From an uncultured Ruminococcus sp. (GTDB lineage Bacteria; Bacillota; Clostridia; Oscillospirales; Ruminococcaceae), in NCBI GenBank assembly GCA_946540705.1, contig CAMNJD010000312.1, positions 1-8,417 on the forward strand: a DNA stretch of 8,417 bases, given 5' to 3'. This document shows, in pieces, positions 1 to 6,408 of this stretch. How positions within the stretch are numbered: position 1 is the first letter of the stretch; each line of letters begins with the position of its first letter. The translations under genes and the position numbers were made by a program. The notes beneath the pieces were generated by a model, which did not search any database, was not told the origin of the DNA, and saw only the letters and a program-made list of their open reading frames with translations.

Positions 1-1147
1 TGTCAATGACATTGATGAACACCTGCCGGATGCGGTTCTTGTCGCCGTAGACAAAGGGCAGCATTTCCGGCTCCTCGTAGATGACGCGGATCTTGTCCTT
101 TTTTGCCCGCTCCATGTAGATCAGCACGGCATCGCCCAGCTCCGCAAGAACATCCATCGTGTCCATTTGCAGGCTGAAGTGGCCGCTCTGCATGCGCGAG
201 AAATCGAGCAGCTCCTCGACCATTTCGGAAAGCCGCTCCGTCTCTCCGACGATGATGCGCAGTCCCTTCTGCATCATTTCCGGGTCAGGGGGCGGTGCGT
301 CGCCGCGGACGCTTTCGCCCGCCATATCGTTGAGGGTATCCGCCCAGCCCTTGATCGCGGTCAGCGGCGTGCGCAGCTCATGCGACACAGAGCTGATGAA
401 TTCATTTTTCATGGCCTCTGCCGTAGAAAGCTCATCGGCCATATGGTTGATGCCGGCGCAGAGCTCGCCGATTTCGTCCTCGCTCTCCTGATTGATGCGG
501 GCGGAGAAATCGCCCTGCGCGAACTTTTCCGTATTGGAATTGATCTCGCGGATCGGCCGCAGGATCGACCCCACGAAGTACAGATTCGACAGACCCAGCA
601 GAAGCAGCACAGCGATCGCAATGAGCGTGACAAAAAACACAAACCCGCTGATCGTATTGTCGATCGTTTCGAGCGAGGTCACGACTCTGATCGCGCTGTA
701 TTCGCCGCTGATGCCCGTGATCGGATAGCACACAGCCATGATGCGCTCACCGTTGTCGGTTTTGCCGGTGCTGTAGCCGTAGGAATTGCCGTCCTGCATT
801 GCCTCGGCATAGTCCGGCATATCCATTGTAAAATCCGGCGTAAATCCGGAGGAGGTGAGCACAATGCGGCCGTTGTAGTCGATCGCCATGAGCTCCATTT
901 TATCCTTATCGGAGAAGCTCTCCAGCGTACTGCGGATCTCGGCATTGAGATTTGTACCGCTGTCTGCGGCATAGCGCGTCAGAACGCCGTTGACGGCGTT
1001 GATCTTCGAGACAAGATACTGCCGCGCAGAGTTGTAAAAGTAGTTCTGCACCGCGTAGATGACCGTCAGCTCGATCACCAGCAGGATCAGCGCGATGACG
1101 CCGAGATTGTTGGTGATCCAGCGGCGCTTGATGCTTTTTTTCGCCAT
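1..1147 (-). CDS. Sensor histidine kinase, partial (C-terminus lies beyond the left edge)
   Basis: This is the membrane sensor kinase of a two-component system; it should autophosphorylate on a histidine and pass the phosphate to the regulator encoded just upstream. 382 codons are present and the frame is open to the window edge. Reading order: a basic cytosolic start, a membrane helix at about residues 14-34, an extracellular sensor region of about 130 residues, a second membrane helix at about 168-192, a HAMP linker (about 193-245), and a HisKA dimerisation domain with SHELRTP and phospho-acceptor His256. The beginning of the ATPase domain follows, and the window ends inside its N box (GDKNRIRQVFINVID). 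The loop between the HisKA helices carries a short Pro/Asp-rich stretch (DAPPPDPE). The ATG at 1147 has AAAAGGGG 9 bases upstream and lies 15 bp after the regulator's stop. The histidine kinase assignment is secure; the ligand is unknown. Confidence 0.95.
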   Translation of the reverse strand, partial: MAKKSIKRRWITNNLGVIALILLVIELTVIYAVQNYFYNSARQYLVSKINAVNGVLTRYAADSGTNLNAEIRSTLESFSDKDKMELMAIDYNGRIVLTSSGFTPDFTMDMPDYAEAMQDGNSYGYSTGKTDNGERIMAVCYPITGISGEYSAIRVVTSLETIDNTISGFVFFVTLIAIAVLLLLGLSNLYFVGSILRPIREINSNTEKFAQGDFSARINQESEDEIGELCAGINHMADELSTAEAMKNEFISSVSHELRTPLTAIKGWADTLNDMAGESVRGDAPPPDPEMMQKGLRIIVGETERLSEMVEELLDFSRMQSGHFSLQMDTMDVLAELGDAVLIYMERAKKDKIRVIYEEPEMLPFVYGDKNRIRQVFINVID

Positions 1148-1162
1148 GTGGTGCGTCCCCTT

Positions 1163-1876
1163 TTAGCGGTGTCCCTCCGCCTTTTCCTCCCATTTGTAGC
1201 CGTAGCCCCAGATGGTGATGATATATTTCGGATCGGAGGGGTCATCCTCGATCTTCATGCGCAGGCGCCGGATATTGACGTCCACGATCTTGTTATCGCC
1301 GTAATAGGTGTCGCTCCAGACATTTGTCAGGATGCTGGCGCGGTCGAGCGCCGTATTCTTATTGCGCAGGAAGTAGCTGAGGATCTTGTATTCGACGTCG
1401 GTCAGCTCGATGGGCTCGCCGTTCTTTGTGACGGTTCTGCCGTCGAGGTCGATCTGGAACGGGCCGGATTCGAGCATCTTCACGCCCTCATTGCTGATCG
1501 AATTCATGATGACCCTGCGATAGAGCGCATCCACGCGCACCGTCAGCTCAGAGGGGGCAAAGGGCTTTGTGATATAGTCATCGGCCTCGTTCATCAGCGC
1601 ATTGACCTTGTCCATTTCCTGCGCCTTGGCCGAGAGCATGATGATGCCGACCGTCTTGGATTTTTCACGCAGCCGCTTCAGGACGGTGATGCCGTCAATG
1701 CCGGGCATCATGATATCGAGCACAACAATGTCGAAATTCCCGTTCTCCTGCTCAAACACGCGCAGGGCAGCCTCGCCGCAGTCCACATCCACGACATCGT
1801 AGCCCGATCGCTTCAGATTGATGACAACAAACTCGCGGATGACTTCCTCATCCTCGCAGACAAGTATCCGTTTCAT
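1163..1876 (-). CDS. OmpR/PhoB-family DNA-binding response regulator
   Basis: A two-domain transcription factor of 237 residues, normal for the family. The receiver domain (about 1-118) has the acidic pair E8/D9, phospho-acceptor Asp54 in VVLDIMMPG, Ser82 at the Ser/Thr switch position and Lys104 in DDYITKPF. The C-terminal winged-helix domain (about 140-232) has the recognition-helix region DVNIRRLRMKIE and ends with the wing sequence IITIWGYGYKW. A TTG at 1882 would add two residues, but it sits only 2 bases from AGGAGG. The ATG at 1876 has the usual 8-base spacing and is chosen. The gene lies 17 bp after the lipoprotein and 15 bp before the histidine kinase, its evident partner. The targets are not visible; autoregulation of this operon is possible but nothing here shows it. 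Confidence 0.97.
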   Translation of the reverse strand: MKRILVCEDEEVIREFVVINLKRSGYDVVDVDCGEAALRVFEQENGNFDIVVLDIMMPGIDGITVLKRLREKSKTVGIIMLSAKAQEMDKVNALMNEADDYITKPFAPSELTVRVDALYRRVIMNSISNEGVKMLESGPFQIDLDGRTVTKNGEPIELTDVEYKILSYFLRNKNTALDRASILTNVWSDTYYGDNKIVDVNIRRLRMKIEDDPSDPKYIITIWGYGYKWEEKAEGHR

Positions 1877-1884
1877 GCGCAAAT

Positions 1885-1890
1885 CCTCCT
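1885..1890 (-). promoter_or_regulatory. Ribosome binding site that decides the response regulator start
   Basis: A perfect AGGAGG lies 8 bases before the ATG at 1876 and only 2 bases before the alternative TTG at 1882. This favours the shorter form of the response regulator. The site sits immediately after the stop codon of the lipoprotein gene. Confidence 0.85.
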
Positions 1891-1893
1891 TTA

Positions 1894-3234
1894 TTACAGC
1901 ACCTGCATCGCAAAGAGCAGCTCGCTCTCCTTCATCTGCATGCGGGTACCGGTCGTTTGTATGGCGCCGAGGTAATAGTTTCCGTTCTGCTGCCGCAGGA
2001 GCAGGTAGCCCTCGGACTGCATCGCATCCGCGATCATCGGGTCACTGACGACCGAGAGCCGCAGGAGCTGATCGAGCAGCACCGGCGCACCGTCCCTGCC
2101 CTGCTGTGCGGGATCGAATTCGTAGAATACGATCTCCTCATTTTCCTGCACGGCAGTCACATGCTTTTCCCAGCGCTGCGGCATGACAAAGACATAGCCG
2201 TCCTGCCCCGCGTAATAGGATGCATGCTCCCGGATCAGCAGGCCGTTCCGGCAGACATACCAGTTTGTCATATTCAGCGGCGAGCCCTCCGCCGCGCTGG
2301 TGTAGCCGTAAAAGACGGAGCTGCCGGGGATCTCCAGCTCTCCGTCCCCGTCGATATCCATGGTCTGACAGCCCGCAGATCTTGCGGTATTCAGCCTGTC
2401 CGCGGCATCGGTATAGACTGCGGAGAGCCGGTGCTCGTGATAGGTCAGAACCGCAGTCTGGGCTGTAGTCGCGCCGGTCATTCCGTCAAGGTAGATCGCA
2501 GCGACGCTGCTGCCGTCCTCTGCGGGCAGGATGCCGTAGGAGGCGCGTGTCACATCGGTAAACGAATCCGGCAGCTCCATCTGCGGGGACTGGATATAGT
2601 TCCCGTCCGCATCCAGCGCGTAGACCGTTGCGAAGGCCGGTGCCGGCACCTTTGCCGCTGCGGTCATGAACAGCTCGGCAGTGCCGTCACGGTCGAGGTC
2701 GCGCACCTCCAGCATGGAATACGACAGCGACAGCGATGTGATCAGGGCGCCGTCCGCGTAGTGACAGACCGTTGCAGCATGCTCTGCGCCGTCCACCATG
2801 CTGTAGCGCAGAATGAGATTTTTGCGCGGATTGGAGCCCAGCGCTTCAATATCGACGCGCTCGATCTCCGCACCGGCTGTGGGATACTCCTGCACAGCGC
2901 GCCACTTGCCGCCGCTCTGGTCGAGCAGGCAGACGCGCAGCGGATTTTCCTCACTGCTGCTGCGGCCTGTCTCATAGAACACGATCGCCTCATCCTGGCC
3001 GTCGCCGTTGAGATCCTCAACGGTAAATGCCGAGAGCCGCTCGCCGGATTTCGGATATTTCAGGCTGATCTGGGAGCCGGCCGCCGATTGCAGTGCCTGA
3101 TAGATCGCCTCCTGCTCGGCGGTCAGGCGCGGGGGTGTGAGCATGGTTTCGGTACTCGCGGAAAAGCTGCATGCGGGGAGCTGCACGGTCATTGCCGCGG
3201 CCAGTCCGCAGAACAGCGTGAGCTTCGCGTTCAT
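1894..3234 (-). CDS. Putative lipoprotein with VCBS/FG-GAP-like Asp-rich repeats
   Basis: A 446-residue exported protein of unknown function. The N-terminus is a short lipoprotein signal peptide: Lys4, a hydrophobic core at 5-19, and the lipobox LPAC with Cys22 as the lipidated residue, followed by a Ser/Thr-rich tether. It should be anchored on the outer face of the membrane. Three Asp-rich loops, DLNGDGQDE (74-82), DLDRDGTAE (179-187) and DIDGDGELE (293-301), are spaced 105 and 114 residues apart. Each is followed by hydrophobic, strand-like residues, as in Ca-binding VCBS/FG-GAP beta-propeller repeats. The ATG overlaps the citrate synthase stop by four bases (ATGA), with GGAG 5 bases upstream, which suggests translational coupling. 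Since the next two genes encode a two-component system, it may be an extracellular ligand-binding or accessory protein for the kinase; this is inference only. Confidence is high for the gene and lipobox, moderate for the repeat fold. Confidence 0.88.
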   Translation of the reverse strand: MNAKLTLFCGLAAAMTVQLPACSFSASTETMLTPPRLTAEQEAIYQALQSAAGSQISLKYPKSGERLSAFTVEDLNGDGQDEAIVFYETGRSSSEENPLRVCLLDQSGGKWRAVQEYPTAGAEIERVDIEALGSNPRKNLILRYSMVDGAEHAATVCHYADGALITSLSLSYSMLEVRDLDRDGTAELFMTAAAKVPAPAFATVYALDADGNYIQSPQMELPDSFTDVTRASYGILPAEDGSSVAAIYLDGMTGATTAQTAVLTYHEHRLSAVYTDAADRLNTARSAGCQTMDIDGDGELEIPGSSVFYGYTSAAEGSPLNMTNWYVCRNGLLIREHASYYAGQDGYVFVMPQRWEKHVTAVQENEEIVFYEFDPAQQGRDGAPVLLDQLLRLSVVSDPMIADAMQSEGYLLLRQQNGNYYLGAIQTTGTRMQMKESELLFAMQVL

Positions 3235-4595
3235 TTCCGCTCCGCCATCGGAATATAATCCACACGCTTCGTGATGGATTTATAGGCCGGCCGGATGATC
3301 CGGTTGCCGGTCAGCACCTCCTCGATGCGGTGAGCCGCCCAGCCCGCTATGCGGGAAACTGCAAACATCGGCGTCAGCAGGTCAGCCGGAATGCCGAGCA
3401 TCCGGTACACGAGCCCGGAGTACAGATCGACATTTGCACAGATATTCTTTGCGGCAGCGCGTGCAGATTTCTCCGCGACCAGTGCCGGTGTCAGGCGTTC
3501 GATCGTTTCGAGCAGGCGGAAGTCCTCCTCGATCTCCCTGCCCTGTGCCAGCTTGAACGCTTTTTCCTTCAGCAGCACGGCACGCGGGTCAGAGAGCGTA
3601 TAGACTGCATGTCCCATCCCGTAGATGAGCCCTGCGCCGTCGCCGGCTTCTCTGCGGAGCACCTTGCGGATAAAGTCCGCGACCTGCCCCTCGTCCTGCG
3701 GGTTGTCGATCTCCCGCTTGAATGTCTCAAGCTGCTCGATGACCTTGATATTGGCGCCGCCGTGGCGGAAGCCCTTGAGCGCACCGATCGCGCCGGAGTA
3801 AGCCGAATAGGGGTCTGTACCGGAGGATGTCAGCACACGGCAGGTAAACGCGGAGTTGTTGCCGCCGCCGTGCTCTGCATGGAGCATCATGCAGATATCG
3901 AGCAGATGCGCCTCCTCGGGGGTATACTTCCGGTCGAGGCGGAGCAGTGACAGGATCGTTTCCGCATTGCTTTCCTCGGGTCTGAGCGGGTGCATGACGA
4001 GGCTCTCGCCGTCAAAATGCTGCCGCTTGACCTGATAGGCTGCGGACATGATGACCGGCAGTCTCGCGATCATCGAGATTGCAATGCGCACCTCATTTTC
4101 GAGGGTCCGCACCTCACATTCATCGTCATACGAATACAGTGCCAGCACCGAGCGCGCCAGCTTATTCATGATATTGTTGGACGGGGCCTTGGCGATCATA
4201 TCGAGCACAAAGCCCTCGGGCAGCTCACGCACCTCGGCGATATAGCGCCGGAATCCGGCAAGCTGCTCTGCCGTCGGGAGCTTTCCGAACAGCAGCAGAT
4301 AGGCAGTTTCCTCGTAACCGAAGCGGTTTTCGCGCTCAACGGCATGTACCAGATCGGTGATCTCGTAGCCGCGGTAGATCAGCTCGCCGGGAATGGCCTC
4401 GATTTCGCCCTCATTGAGCATATAGCCGTGTACATTGCAGATCTTGGTGATGCCGGCAACGACACCGGTGCCGTCGGGACGGCGCAGGCCGCGGTTGACG
4501 TGATATTTTTGGAACAGCTCAGGTTCAAGTGCGGAATATTCGCGCAGTCCGCAGCATAAGCTGTTGATGTAATCATTCTGGTCGAGATTGCTCAT
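3231..4595 (-). CDS. gltA: Citrate synthase
   Basis: Condenses oxaloacetate and acetyl-CoA to citrate in the cytosol, the entry step to 2-oxoglutarate and glutamate synthesis in bacteria with a partial TCA cycle. The 454-residue protein carries the family signatures: EHGGGNNSAF with catalytic His242, YGMGHAVYTLSDPR with His329 and the substrate-binding Arg338, NVDLYSG with catalytic Asp390, and AVSRIAGWAAHRIEE near the C-terminus. All three expected catalytic residues are present. The start at 4595 has AAAGGA 8 bases upstream. An in-frame ATG at 4631 would add 12 residues but has no ribosome binding site and lies only about 16 bases after the predicted transcript start. It is the first gene of the lipoprotein/regulator/kinase operon. 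No aconitase or isocitrate dehydrogenase gene is adjacent. A 2-methylcitrate synthase activity cannot be excluded from sequence alone. Confidence 0.96.
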   Translation of the reverse strand: MSNLDQNDYINSLCCGLREYSALEPELFQKYHVNRGLRRPDGTGVVAGITKICNVHGYMLNEGEIEAIPGELIYRGYEITDLVHAVERENRFGYEETAYLLLFGKLPTAEQLAGFRRYIAEVRELPEGFVLDMIAKAPSNNIMNKLARSVLALYSYDDECEVRTLENEVRIAISMIARLPVIMSAAYQVKRQHFDGESLVMHPLRPEESNAETILSLLRLDRKYTPEEAHLLDICMMLHAEHGGGNNSAFTCRVLTSSGTDPYSAYSGAIGALKGFRHGGANIKVIEQLETFKREIDNPQDEGQVADFIRKVLRREAGDGAGLIYGMGHAVYTLSDPRAVLLKEKAFKLAQGREIEEDFRLLETIERLTPALVAEKSARAAAKNICANVDLYSGLVYRMLGIPADLLTPMFAVSRIAGWAAHRIEEVLTGNRIIRPAYKSITKRVDYIPMAERK

Positions 4596-4618
4596 AAGCG
4601 GTTTCCTTTCTGCTGTGT

Positions 4619-4631
4619 ATGGCTCTGCCAT
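4619..4631 (-). other. Short inverted repeat in the citrate synthase 5' leader
   Basis: ATGGC-AGA-GCCAT on the minus strand is a perfect 5-bp stem with a 3-base loop in the predicted ~52-base leader. It ends 9 bases before the AAAGGA ribosome binding site. It contains the unused in-frame ATG at 4631. A stem this short may be chance. Confidence 0.35.
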
Positions 4632-4661
4632 TTTACAGTATGCATTCTTTACTATTATACC
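4632..4661 (+). promoter_or_regulatory. spoIID: Possible divergent promoter for spoIID
   Basis: TTTACA at 4632-4637 is a 5/6 match to a -35 element. Possible -10 elements are TATTAT at 4653-4658 (15-base spacer) or TATACC at 4656-4661 (18-base spacer). Neither is ideal, and a sporulation sigma factor could recognise something else here. Whatever the true elements are, spoIID starts at 4701 and the citrate synthase -35 ends at 4682, so the spoIID promoter must overlap the citrate synthase promoter or its leader. Confidence 0.35.
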
Positions 4662-4682
4662 GCTTTTCCGTCAGAATGTCAA
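4654..4682 (-). promoter_or_regulatory. Consensus sigma-A promoter of the citrate synthase operon
   Basis: Reading the minus strand, TTGACA (4682-4677) is followed by exactly 17 bases and TATAAT (4659-4654). Both hexamers match the housekeeping consensus perfectly at the ideal spacing. Transcription should start at about 4647, giving a leader of roughly 52 bases before the ATG at 4595. This implies strong constitutive initiation unless a repressor binds; no clear operator is visible beyond the overlap with the divergent spoIID control region. Confidence 0.9.
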
Positions 4683-4700
4683 GCATTTGGAGGGATCCGC

Positions 4701-5681
4701 ATGGCAGAATCAAGATTCCGTATGTACCTGCTTTCCGCAGCAGTGATGCTCGCGCTGCCCGCAGTTTCCGCAAGGCTCCCTGCGGCGCAGGCCGCGGCGG
4801 ACATGCCCGCACAGAGCAGCGCCGCTGTACAGAGTGCGGCCTGCTACCGCGTTTACCGCACATCGGCCGGCACGGTGGAGGAGATCCCGCTGCGGGATTA
4901 TCTGATCGGGGCAGTCGGTGCGGAGATGCCTGCCTCCTACGAGCCGGAGGCACTGAAGGCGCAGGCCGTCGCGGTGCATACATATGCCGAACGCATCCGT
5001 GCGCAGAATGCCGCACACCCCGACCCCGCTCTGCACGGTGCCGATTTTTCCGATGACAGTGCGCATTATCTGGCATTTTATTCAGAGGAACAGCTCCGGA
5101 AATTCTACGGGGACGCATTCACGGAGAGCTATGAAAAAATCGCCGCCGCAGTGGATGCGGTCAGCGATAAGCAGCTTTATTATGACGGCGAACCGATCGT
5201 TGCAGCGTTTCACGCAGTCTCTGCGGGGCAGACCGAATCCGCCGGAAACGTCTGGGGTACGGCATTGCCCTATCTGAAGTCGGTCAGCTCCGCAGGGGAC
5301 GCCGGGGCGCCGGAGTATGAGACTGAGCGCTGCATTGCGCCGGATATGCTGAAGGAGGCCGTGCGGGCTGTCCGTCCGGACGCAGGATTCTCCGGCCTGC
5401 CCGCAGAATGGTTCGGGGAGCCGGAGGTCAGCGAGGCGGGGACTGTGCTGCATATCCGATGCGGCGCGGAGACATTTACCGGTCAGGAGCTGCGCGATGC
5501 GCTGTGTCTGCGCTCGGCCTGTTTCACGGTACGGTATGACGGCGAACGGTTTGTGTTCACGGTCAGAGGCTTCGGTCATGCGGTCGGCATGAGCCAGTAC
5601 GGTGCCAACGTCATGGCACAGGCGGGCAGCACATTCGATGAGATCCTTGCGCACTATTATCCCGGCGCAGAGCTGCGATAG
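4701..5681 (+). CDS. spoIID: SpoIID-family peptidoglycan lytic transglycosylase
   Basis: SpoIID cleaves the glycan strands of peptidoglycan during engulfment of the forespore; family members also act in other cell-wall remodelling. The 326-residue protein has an N-terminal hydrophobic segment (about 8-32, a signal peptide or membrane anchor), then the SpoIID core. The core shows PLRDYLIGAVGAEMPASYE with predicted catalytic Glu75, ALKAQAVAVHTYA (84-96), HAVSAGQTESAGNVWG (171-186), and the C-terminal FGHAVGMSQYGA (291-302) with EILAHYYPG. The Cys pair used for zinc binding in some clostridial SpoIID proteins is absent: the matching positions appear to be Ser117 and Tyr123. The start has GGAGGG 6 bases upstream. 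The gene stands alone on this strand, divergent from citrate synthase and convergent with mntP, and no other sporulation gene is near. It could be a SpoIID paralogue rather than the sporulation enzyme itself. Confidence 0.93.
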   Translation: MAESRFRMYLLSAAVMLALPAVSARLPAAQAAADMPAQSSAAVQSAACYRVYRTSAGTVEEIPLRDYLIGAVGAEMPASYEPEALKAQAVAVHTYAERIRAQNAAHPDPALHGADFSDDSAHYLAFYSEEQLRKFYGDAFTESYEKIAAAVDAVSDKQLYYDGEPIVAAFHAVSAGQTESAGNVWGTALPYLKSVSSAGDAGAPEYETERCIAPDMLKEAVRAVRPDAGFSGLPAEWFGEPEVSEAGTVLHIRCGAETFTGQELRDALCLRSACFTVRYDGERFVFTVRGFGHAVGMSQYGANVMAQAGSTFDEILAHYYPGAELR

Positions 5682-5695
5682 GGCAGAGTCCCGCT

Positions 5696-6286
5696 TTATG
5701 AGCCGATCAGGTGACTGACAAAGATTTCGATTCCGATTCCGATGAGCAGCACGCCGCCGACGGCCGTTGCTTTTTCCGCGAGCTTCATGCCGGCCTTTTT
5801 CCCGAGCGTCAGCCCGCAGGCACAGATCACAAACGTCACCGCACCGATCACGCCCGCAGACAGCACCGCCTGTGCCGGCCGGTAATCCGCGATCGTGAAG
5901 CCGACAGACAGCGCGTCGATCGAAGTCGCGATCCCCTGCATCAGCAGTGCCGCAATGCCCGGATGCTGTGTCCGGTCGTCCTCAGCCCCGTGCGCAGGCC
6001 GCAGACCTTCGATCAGCATTTTGATGCCGATATACGAGAGCAGCAGCAGCGCGATCCACGGGATACATCGCGCAAATGCGTTGAAATATGACACAACTGT
6101 CCGGACGCAGACCCAGCCCAGCAGCGGCATCGCTGCCTGAAAGCCCGCAAACATCCCGGCGATCCCGCAATGCCGGTGCAGCGGCATATCCGGCTCATGC
6201 AGGCCGTTTGCGAGGGAAACAGTAAAGGCGTCCATTGCAAGGCCGATGCCGAGCAGAACGCTGTTGACGATCAGAATTCCATCCAT
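5696..6286 (-). CDS. mntP: Manganese efflux pump MntP
   Basis: An inner-membrane exporter that relieves Mn(II) excess. The 196-residue protein is close to the family's usual ~190 residues, with about six hydrophobic segments arranged as two related halves. The hallmark motifs are AMDAFTVSL (17-25, Asp19) in the first membrane helix and its second-half counterpart GIATSIDALSVG (118-129, Asp124), both acidic positions expected for metal transport. GFQAAMPLLGW (48-58) and YIGIKMLIEG (85-94) are also family-like. A polar His/Asp-rich loop (about 97-109) separates the halves. The start at 6286 has AAAGGA 5 bases upstream. Its stop is 14 bp from the convergent spoIID stop, and no clear terminator lies between them. 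The leader holds two strong hairpins, but no yybP-ykoY manganese riboswitch motif is recognised. Confidence 0.95.
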   Translation of the reverse strand: MDGILIVNSVLLGIGLAMDAFTVSLANGLHEPDMPLHRHCGIAGMFAGFQAAMPLLGWVCVRTVVSYFNAFARCIPWIALLLLSYIGIKMLIEGLRPAHGAEDDRTQHPGIAALLMQGIATSIDALSVGFTIADYRPAQAVLSAGVIGAVTFVICACGLTLGKKAGMKLAEKATAVGGVLLIGIGIEIFVSHLIGS

Positions 6287-6307
6287 ATTCTTCCTTTCCG
6301 GTACGGT

Positions 6308-6323
6308 GCCGCAGCTCTGCGGC
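6308..6323 (-). other. GC-rich hairpin next to the mntP ribosome binding site
   Basis: On the minus strand GCCGCA-GAGC-TGCGGC forms a 6-bp stem with a 4-base loop. Flanking GGATAC and GTACC can extend it with an internal loop and a bulge. The AAAGGA ribosome binding site starts about 10 bases further on, so the structure could influence translation of mntP. Confidence 0.5.
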
Positions 6324-6340
6324 GGTATCCGTTCCCGATG

Positions 6341-6382
6341 AGCGCCTCACAAAAGCCCGGCGCGGGACTTCTGTAAGGCGCT
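6341..6382 (-). other. Long hairpin in the mntP leader, candidate structured RNA
   Basis: The minus-strand RNA can form about 19 bp: AGCGCCU/AGGCGCU, then a U-G pair, ACAGAAG/CUUUUGU containing a second G-U pair, a bulged U, and CCCG/CGGG closing a 3-base loop. In the plus-strand RNA both wobble positions become C-A mismatches, so the structure is suited to the mntP-sense transcript. No U-run follows, so it is not a typical intrinsic terminator. It lies 26 bases after the stop of the upstream gene and 54 bases before the mntP ATG. It may be a regulatory leader, or a processing or stability element between co-transcribed genes. Confidence 0.6.
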
Positions 6383-6408
6383 GAATAATCATGCGGCACA
6401 GGATCCGC

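Noticed and set aside
167..1975. A 602-codon open frame on the plus strand
   Set aside because: It lies antisense to the histidine kinase and response regulator, which have clear domains and motifs. Its protein is rich in Asp, His, Ile and Arg with no recognisable domain, as expected for a G+C-rich shadow frame.
1894..3234. Dockerin-type Ca-binding repeats in the lipoprotein
   Set aside because: The DLNGDG-like loops resemble dockerin loops, but there are three of them about 110 residues apart with strand-like flanks, not a pair of ~22-residue repeats at a terminus.
1957..3258. A 433-codon open frame on the plus strand
   Set aside because: It is antisense to the lipoprotein gene, which has a lipobox, a ribosome binding site and translational coupling. 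The antisense product has no domain signature.
4596..4631. A 12-residue N-terminal extension of citrate synthase (MAEPYTAERKPL)
   Set aside because: The ATG at 4631 has no ribosome binding site and lies just after the predicted transcript start. The ATG at 4595 has AAAGGA at good spacing.
5666..5677. The 12-bp palindromic string CGCAGAGCTGCG at the end of spoIID, also found in the mntP leader hairpin (6310-6321, other strand)
   Set aside because: The first copy is inside coding sequence and the string is short in G+C-rich DNA; chance sharing is more likely than a repeat family.
5682..5695. A shared terminator between the convergent spoIID and mntP genes
   Set aside because: The 14-bp gap holds only a 3-bp GGG/CCC inverted repeat and no T-run, so no terminator can be supported.
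6341..6382. Intrinsic terminator after the basic-tailed membrane protein gene
   Set aside because: The hairpin is strong but no U-run follows it on the minus strand, and no A-run that would serve the plus strand is present.
6287..6408. A yybP-ykoY manganese riboswitch before mntP
   Set aside because: Expected from the gene's function, but the conserved purine-rich and CUGCC-type core motifs of that family are not found in this short leader.
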